Shown here in pieces: positions 5,797 through 9,677 of a stretch of DNA of 9,677 nucleotides. Where the stretch lies: the NCBI GenBank assembly GCA_964551475.1, contig CAZKCI010000092.1, forward strand, positions 1 through 9,677, in the 5' to 3' direction. Origin of the DNA: CAZKCI01 sp964551475 (lineage in GTDB: Bacteria > Auribacterota > Erginobacteria > Erginobacterales > CAZKCI01). Within the stretch, counting starts at the first letter, position 1; each line of letters opens with the position of its first letter. The notes beneath the pieces are model-generated. The model was not told the DNA's origin. It saw nothing but the letters and a program-made list of their open reading frames with translations, and searched no databases. Position numbers and translations under genes: made by a program.

Positions 5797-6966
5797 CTAT
5801 CGTTTGACTCGGGCGATCGTGTCTTGGATCGCCGCGACAACGTCTTGGACATCGCTCTCGGTCATATCGGGGAAGAGGGGGAGGGAGAAGAGACGGTCGG
5901 AGGCCCATTCGGTGTTCGGCAGCTTCGTCTTCTTCGCTCCCCGCCTCTCCCGGTAGTAGGCCTGGGTGTGGACGGCGCGGAAGTGGATGCCGGTGCCGAT
6001 GTTCCGCTGCTTGAGCTCCTCCAGGAACTCGTCGCGGGAGACCCGGACGCGGTCCAAGTCGAGAAAGACGATGTAGAGGTGGCGGCTGTGGGTGTGGGGA
6101 TAGGGGGGATCCTGCAGTGTCGAGATCTCCGAAACGCCGGCGAGGAGGCGGTGGTAAAGAGCGGCGAGGGCCGTCCGCCGCCGGTTCAGTTCGTCCAGAC
6201 GCTTGAGCTGGGTGAGGCCGAGCGAGGACTGGATGTCGGTCAGGTTGTATTTGAACCCCGGCGTGGTGATCTCCACCTGGGGCGACCCCTGGCGGCTGTA
6301 CCTCTGCCAGGCGTCCTTGGAGAGGCCGTGGAACTTCAGGACCCGGACCCTGTCCACCAGGGCGGCGTCGTCGCTCGTCACCATCCCCCCTTCGCCGGTG
6401 GTGATGTTCTTGATCGGGTGGAAGGAGAAGATCGCCGTCCCCGTCTTTCCGATCGGATCGTTCCCGTATCTCGTCCCCAGCGCGTGGGCGGCATCCTCGA
6501 TCAGGAAGCATTTCTGGCGGGCGGCGATCGCCCTCAGGGGCGCGAGATCGGCGGGCGCCCCGGCGTAGTGGACGGGTATGATCGCCTTGGTCTTGGGCGA
6601 GACGACCTTATCCACCGTCTCCGGTGTGACCATCAGCGTCGATCGGTCGATATCGGCGAAGACCGCTTTCGCTCCGAGGAGCGTGATCAGGTTGATCGTC
6701 GATCCCCAGGTCAGCGAGGGGGTGACCACCTCGTCCCCTTTCCCGATCCCGAGTGCCATCAATGCGAGGTGCATCCCGGCCGTCCCCGAGGTGAGCGCGC
6801 AGGCGGCGCCGGCCCCGGTGTAGGCCCGGAACGCCTCCTCGAAGGCGGCGGACTTAGGGCCGGTGGTGATCCAGCCGGATTGGAGGACCTCCACCACGCC
6901 GTCGATGTCGGACTGATCGATGGCGGGGCGGGAGAAGGGGAGGAATGTGGGGCGGACAAAGGTCAT
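5797..6966 (-). CDS. arnB: ArnB, UDP-4-amino-4-deoxy-L-arabinose aminotransferase
   Basis: The 389-residue protein (E. coli about 380) transfers an amino group from glutamate to UDP-4-keto-pentose, giving UDP-L-Ara4N in the cytoplasm. It is a PLP enzyme of the DegT/DnrJ/EryC1 sugar aminotransferase family. Visible are FLPFSRPAI near the start, GWITTGPK (31-38), GTAGMHLALMAL (61-72), TPSLTW (82-87), IIPVHYAGAPADL (129-141), the cofactor aspartate D158 in IEDAAHA, and the Schiff-base lysine K186 in FSFHPIKNIT. The C-terminal FRAVHTQAYYRER and SLPLFPDMT blocks are typical of ArnB. ATG at 6966 follows GGGGAT by 5 nt, a weak ribosome site. It is the first arn gene, 125 nt after the pyruvyl transferase-like gene. 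Confidence 0.96.
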   Translation of the reverse strand: MTFVRPTFLPFSRPAIDQSDIDGVVEVLQSGWITTGPKSAAFEEAFRAYTGAGAACALTSGTAGMHLALMALGIGKGDEVVTPSLTWGSTINLITLLGAKAVFADIDRSTLMVTPETVDKVVSPKTKAIIPVHYAGAPADLAPLRAIAARQKCFLIEDAAHALGTRYGNDPIGKTGTAIFSFHPIKNITTGEGGMVTSDDAALVDRVRVLKFHGLSKDAWQRYSRQGSPQVEITTPGFKYNLTDIQSSLGLTQLKRLDELNRRRTALAALYHRLLAGVSEISTLQDPPYPHTHSRHLYIVFLDLDRVRVSRDEFLEELKQRNIGTGIHFRAVHTQAYYRERRGAKKTKLPNTEWASDRLFSLPLFPDMTESDVQDVVAAIQDTIARVKR

Positions 6967-6981
6967 TGTCTATCCCCGCAC

Positions 6982-7008
6982 GATATAAGGATTAAGCGGC
7001 GGCGTCAA
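6982..7008 (-). promoter_or_regulatory. Possible sigma-70-type promoter before arnB
   Basis: On the minus strand TTGACG (7008-7003) precedes TATATC (6987-6982) by 15 nt, or TATCGT by 17 nt. The -35 box fits well, the -10 box only 4 of 6. The leader to the arnB ATG would be very short. I saw no PmrA-type operator. It may be chance, with arnB read from upstream of the pyruvyl transferase-like gene instead. Confidence 0.25.
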
Positions 7009-7091
7009 GAATGAAGGCCGCGGATGAAGGAGATTGCTCCGTCGTCCCTGCGGGAATCCCCGCCAGGACAGGAACCGGGCCGGGTTATGGA

Positions 7092-8006
7092 TCAGGCGGC
7101 GCCTGAGGACCGCGATTCGTCCTTCCGCAGTTCGTCCAGCTTGGCGAGGAGCCGATCGGTCAGCTCCCGCCGAAGACTCTCCGAGCTCAGGTGCGGCCGT
7201 TTCTCCCGGGGGAGGCGGGAGAGGCGACGGACGGTTTCAGCGATCTCCTCCGGTGTCGAACGCCGGACGGGGAGCCGCCGCCACTTGTCCTTGCCCAGGC
7301 CGATTCTGGAGAAGGCGCGCTTGATCGTGCGTTCGGATCTCAAGCCGAGCGGGATATCGGTCTCCACCACCGGCGGCAGCTCCGCCGGGTCATAATCCAG
7401 GCGGAGCGAATGGCACCAGTCGAGCCATTTGAAGTCCAGGAGACGGTGGCTCAGGCGGACGGGGATCCAGGGGACGCCCAGGGCGTCGGCCGCCACCGCG
7501 CCGTGGAGGGCTTCGGTGAGGAGGACCTCGCTCCGGCCGATGGAATCGAGAACCGCGTCCACCGAAGCGGTGGGGGCGATGTAGGCGATCTTCGCCCGGT
7601 TGCAGATGGCGCGCCAGTCGGCCAAACGGGCGGTGGAGTAGTGGGGCATGAAGGAGACGGGGACATTCTTCGCCGCTCCGGCGCGCGCTTGGGCGGCGAT
7701 GAGATAAGCGGGATCGGTGACCGCGAGCTTCTCGTCCGCGCCCAGGGCGCGGGCGGTGAGCGGTCCCCGCAGGCAGTAGATCCGCCAGGTCCCGTCGATT
7801 CGGGGCGTCCGCCGGTAGCCCGCGCCGGCACCGAAGATCACCTTGATCTGGCCGGCGGGAAGGCCGCGGTGCAGAAGCGTCCCGATCCCGTAGAAGCCGA
7901 CCCGTCCATCGTCGTCGAGGAGGTCCGGGATCAACCGCGGCCAGAGCCAGGGATTGAGGTCGTCCCCGAAGTTGCCGCCGCGGACATGGCAATATTCCAG
8001 CTTCAC
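7092..8006 (-). CDS. Polysaccharide pyruvyl transferase family protein (ExoV/GumL-like)
   Basis: The 304-residue protein looks like the family that adds ketal-linked pyruvate from phosphoenolpyruvate to sugars of exopolysaccharides or cell-wall polymers. Features are NFGDDLNPWLWP (12-23), FGAGAG (58-63), CLRGPLTARALG (78-89), VTDPAYL (96-102), MPHY (H122) and LLTEALHGAVAADALGVPWI (162-181, with E165 and H168). These blocks recall succinoglycan ExoV and xanthan GumL. The C-terminal 60 residues are basic and helical. Start is GTG at 8006, since NFGDD lies only 11 residues in and no ATG lies upstream in frame; ribosome site weak. It could head the arn transcript (125-nt gap) or be its own unit. 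Substrate cannot be told from sequence; some family members have diverged. Confidence 0.85.
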   Translation of the reverse strand: MKLEYCHVRGGNFGDDLNPWLWPRLIPDLLDDDGRVGFYGIGTLLHRGLPAGQIKVIFGAGAGYRRTPRIDGTWRIYCLRGPLTARALGADEKLAVTDPAYLIAAQARAGAAKNVPVSFMPHYSTARLADWRAICNRAKIAYIAPTASVDAVLDSIGRSEVLLTEALHGAVAADALGVPWIPVRLSHRLLDFKWLDWCHSLRLDYDPAELPPVVETDIPLGLRSERTIKRAFSRIGLGKDKWRRLPVRRSTPEEIAETVRRLSRLPREKRPHLSSESLRRELTDRLLAKLDELRKDESRSSGAA

Positions 8007-8017
8007 GATCTTATTTC

Positions 8018-8041
8018 TTGGTGCCTGGGTGCCTTAGTGGC
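8018..8041. repeat. Degenerate 8-bp tandem repeat in the divergent gap
   Basis: Three units, TTGGTGCC (8018-8025), TGGGTGCC (8026-8033) and TTAGTGGC (8034-8041), fill about half the 46-nt gap between the divergent genes at 8006 and 8053. No clear promoter is seen in the gap on either strand, and neither start codon has a good Shine-Dalgarno. Confidence 0.55.
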
Positions 8042-8052
8042 ATAGTTTGTCC

Positions 8053-8820
8053 ATGCCGACGCCGACGGAAAAGGTCACCGCCATCGTCACCTGTTTCAAC
8101 CGGGAGAAGGAGATCGAGGCTTGCCTGGAGAGCCTGCGCTGGGCGGACGAGTTGATCGTGGCGGATTCCTTCAGTTCCGACCGAACCGTCGAGCTGGCCC
8201 GCCGCTACACGGACAAGGTATTTCAACACGAATATCTTTCCCCCGGCAATCAGAAAAATCTGGCGATCGAGAAGGCCTCCCATCCCTGGGTCGTCTCGAT
8301 CGATTCCGACGAAGTGATGCCGCCGTCCCTTTCCGGGGAAATCCGGCGGACCCTCGAGTCCCCCCGGTTCCAGCTCTACCTGGTTTTCCGCCGCGGATTT
8401 TTTCTCGGCCGGGAGCTCAAGCACGGGGGCTGGAACCGCGACCGGAACTACCTCCTCTTCCGCCGGGACACCTACCGCTACACCGAGGAGGTCCACGAGC
8501 GCCTCCTCCCCGAAACCGATTACGGCGTCTTTCGCGAGCGCCTGATCCATTACACCCACCGCTCGATCGACGAGTTTGTGAAGAAGTCGTCCCGCTACGC
8601 CTCCTGGGGAGCGGAAAAGTATCTCCGGAAAGGGAGGCGGGGGAGGGCCGCGGCGATCTTTGGCCATGCGGTCTTCAACTTCTTTCGCAACTACCTCTTC
8701 CGCCTGGGCTTTCTCGACGGGACGCCGGGGCTGATCGTCGCGCTCCTCTCCTCCTATTACGTGGCCGAGAAGTGGGCGAAGCTGTGGGAGCTGGAACGGA
8801 AGAAGAATTCCGCGAATTAG
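8053..8820 (+). CDS. WaaE/KdtX-like family 2 glycosyltransferase
   Basis: The 255-residue product is a compact GT-A glycosyltransferase like WaaE (KdtX), which adds a glucose to the lipopolysaccharide inner core in enterobacteria. Motifs are VTAIVTCFNRE (8-18), CLESLRWADELIVADSFSSD (24-43), SPGNQKNLAI (63-72), the metal-binding DSDE (84-87), LLFRRDTYRYTEEVHE (134-149) and HYTHRSIDEF (166-175). The C-terminal amphipathic part (about 205-240) may touch the membrane. I chose ATG at 8053; a TTG at 8047 adds only two residues. The last codons (KNSAN and stop) lie in a short GAATT repeat, so the native C-terminus may have been altered. Sugar donor and acceptor cannot be read from sequence. Confidence 0.88.
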   Translation: MPTPTEKVTAIVTCFNREKEIEACLESLRWADELIVADSFSSDRTVELARRYTDKVFQHEYLSPGNQKNLAIEKASHPWVVSIDSDEVMPPSLSGEIRRTLESPRFQLYLVFRRGFFLGRELKHGGWNRDRNYLLFRRDTYRYTEEVHERLLPETDYGVFRERLIHYTHRSIDEFVKKSSRYASWGAEKYLRKGRRGRAAAIFGHAVFNFFRNYLFRLGFLDGTPGLIVALLSSYYVAEKWAKLWELERKKNSAN

Positions 8821-8840
8821 CACGAATTGACGCGAATTAG
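8804..8840. repeat. GAATT tandem repeat over the glycosyltransferase stop codon
   Basis: GAATT recurs at 8805, 8814, 8824 and 8834, spaced 9-10 nt, with units CGCGAATTAG (8811-8820), CACGAATTGA and CGCGAATTAG (8831-8840). The first and last of those are identical. The stop TAG at 8818-8820 of the family 2 glycosyltransferase is inside it. Confidence 0.7.
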
Positions 8841-8953
8841 CCAACCTGTGTCTTGTCCGTAAAAGCTCAGTTCTCCGGGTTAGGGGCGAACCTCATTTTC
8901 GCCCGGTGGTCAGGCCACTTGACCGCTGGCAAATGATAAATGATCGCTGAGAT
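8841..8953. other. Intergenic gap with two small hairpins
   Basis: The gap between the two plus-strand glycosyltransferase genes contains a 7-bp hairpin, GGGCGAA (8884-8890) with TTCGCCC (8898-8904), and a weaker one, GGTCA (8908-8912) with TGACC (8920-8924). No T-tract follows, so neither looks like an intrinsic terminator. I see no convincing promoter. Confidence 0.45.
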
Positions 8954-9677
8954 ATGAAGGCTTTGCTGCTCTCTCATTCGCCCCGCTGGAACGGAGAGAC
9001 GGAATACGCCTGCGCCGTCGCCCGGGCGGAATCCCGGATGGGGATGGAGGTGACCGTCGTCGGTCCTTCCGGCTCCCGTTTCTCCTCCGAGATCGCTGAT
9101 CGCGCCCGCTACCTCGATCTTCCCCGTCTCTCTCCCGCCCATTCCCCCCTCGACTTTCTCTGGGATCTGGCCTGGCTCAGGCGTTTGATCAAGCAGGAGA
9201 AGTTCGACCTCGTCCACTCCTGCCGACCCACCTCCCATCTCCTGGCCGCGCTAGCCCTTCCGCCGGGCGTCCCCCTGCTCCATCTGCGGGGGAGTTCCCG
9301 CGCCCCCGCCGCCCATCTCTTCAACCGCTGGCTCTACCGGAGGATGACGGCGGCCGTGATCGTCTCCTCCTCGCGCCTCGTTCGCTGGACTGTCGACCGC
9401 CTGCGGATGCCGGCCGACCGTGTCTACACGATACTCGCTCCCGTCGATCTTGAACGCTTCCGTTTCGCCCCGCCCGATTCGGCTCTTCTCCGGGAACTCG
9501 GCATCCCGCCCGCCGCGCCGGTGATCCTGATGGTCGCCCGCCTGGCGCCGGTCAAGGGGCACCAAATATTAGTGGAGGCGATGGGGCCGGTCGGCCAGGA
9601 GTTCCCGGAGGCGAGGCTCGTCCTGGTCGGCAAGCCATGGGAGGGGCAGCCCGCCGCCCTCCTCGATCAGGCGCGGG
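8954..9677 (+). CDS. Family 4 glycosyltransferase, N-terminal part (runs off the window)
   Basis: The frame from ATG 8954 is open to the right edge (241 complete codons). It looks like a GT-B, family 4 retaining glycosyltransferase. The N-terminal acceptor-side domain begins MKALLLSHSPRWNGETEYA, with the early glycine-rich turn replaced by GET, and contains FDLVHSCRP (84-92) and LLHLRGSS (108-115). The linker IVSSSRLVRW (136-145) and APVDLERF (162-169) follow, then the start of the donor-binding domain with ILMVARLAPVKGHQ (191-204) and ARLVLVG (220-226). The catalytic EX7E region would lie beyond the edge, so activity cannot be judged. It follows the WaaE-like gene by 133 nt on the same strand and probably belongs to the same lipopolysaccharide or exopolysaccharide locus. 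The ribosome site is weak. Confidence 0.88.
   Translation, partial: MKALLLSHSPRWNGETEYACAVARAESRMGMEVTVVGPSGSRFSSEIADRARYLDLPRLSPAHSPLDFLWDLAWLRRLIKQEKFDLVHSCRPTSHLLAALALPPGVPLLHLRGSSRAPAAHLFNRWLYRRMTAAVIVSSSRLVRWTVDRLRMPADRVYTILAPVDLERFRFAPPDSALLRELGIPPAAPVILMVARLAPVKGHQILVEAMGPVGQEFPEARLVLVGKPWEGQPAALLDQAR

Noticed and set aside
5447..6511. 354-codon minus-strand frame across arnB and arnC
   Set aside because: Out-of-frame overlap with two well-supported genes; the product is arginine- and proline-rich low-complexity sequence.
5710..7014. 434-codon plus-strand frame opposite arnB
   Set aside because: Antisense shadow caused by GC-rich codon use; arnB on the other strand has all its motifs, and this frame has none.
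8011..8844. 277-codon minus-strand frame opposite the WaaE-like gene
   Set aside because: Shadow of a strongly supported glycosyltransferase; it also extends into repeats at both ends.

Overview
This is a GC-rich stretch from what is most likely an uncultured Gram-negative bacterium. The best evidence is a set of genes for 4-amino-4-deoxy-L-arabinose (L-Ara4N) modification of lipid A, next to lipopolysaccharide-type glycosyltransferases. I cannot name the phylum. The intergenic gaps are packed with short palindromic repeats, as in many environmental genomes, and long antisense open frames are only a by-product of the GC-rich codon use.

Layout. Positions 1-807 hold no credible protein gene. 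They contain a composite hairpin repeat (13-107), a group II intron or intron remnant without a reverse transcriptase gene whose domains V and VI are clear at about 695-759, and a 14-bp inverted repeat (768-807). From 8006 down to 835 all genes lie on the minus strand. In transcription order they are a polysaccharide pyruvyl transferase-like gene, arnB, arnC, arnA (full-length fusion), a small unrecognised membrane protein, arnD and a DUF2721-family membrane protein. On the plus strand, a WaaE-like family 2 glycosyltransferase (8053-8820) is followed by a family 4 glycosyltransferase (from 8954) that runs off the right edge.

How the genes work together. The ArnA C-terminal domain oxidatively decarboxylates UDP-glucuronate, ArnB transaminates the product to UDP-L-Ara4N, and the ArnA N-terminal domain formylates it. 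ArnC then loads it on undecaprenyl phosphate and ArnD deformylates it. This lipid-linked donor is what ArnT normally uses to mask lipid A phosphates, giving resistance to polymyxin and cationic peptides. arnT, arnE, arnF and a UDP-glucose dehydrogenase gene are not in the window. The flanking glycosyltransferases and the pyruvyl transferase-like gene suggest a wider cell-envelope glycan locus.

The most unusual structure is a pair of near-identical palindromes of 49 nt (24-bp perfect arms) at 1326-1374 and 2370-2418. They bracket arnD, and each sits directly upstream of a minus-strand start codon, between a GGAGGA sequence and that start. A separate REP-like imperfect palindrome lies at 1395-1462.
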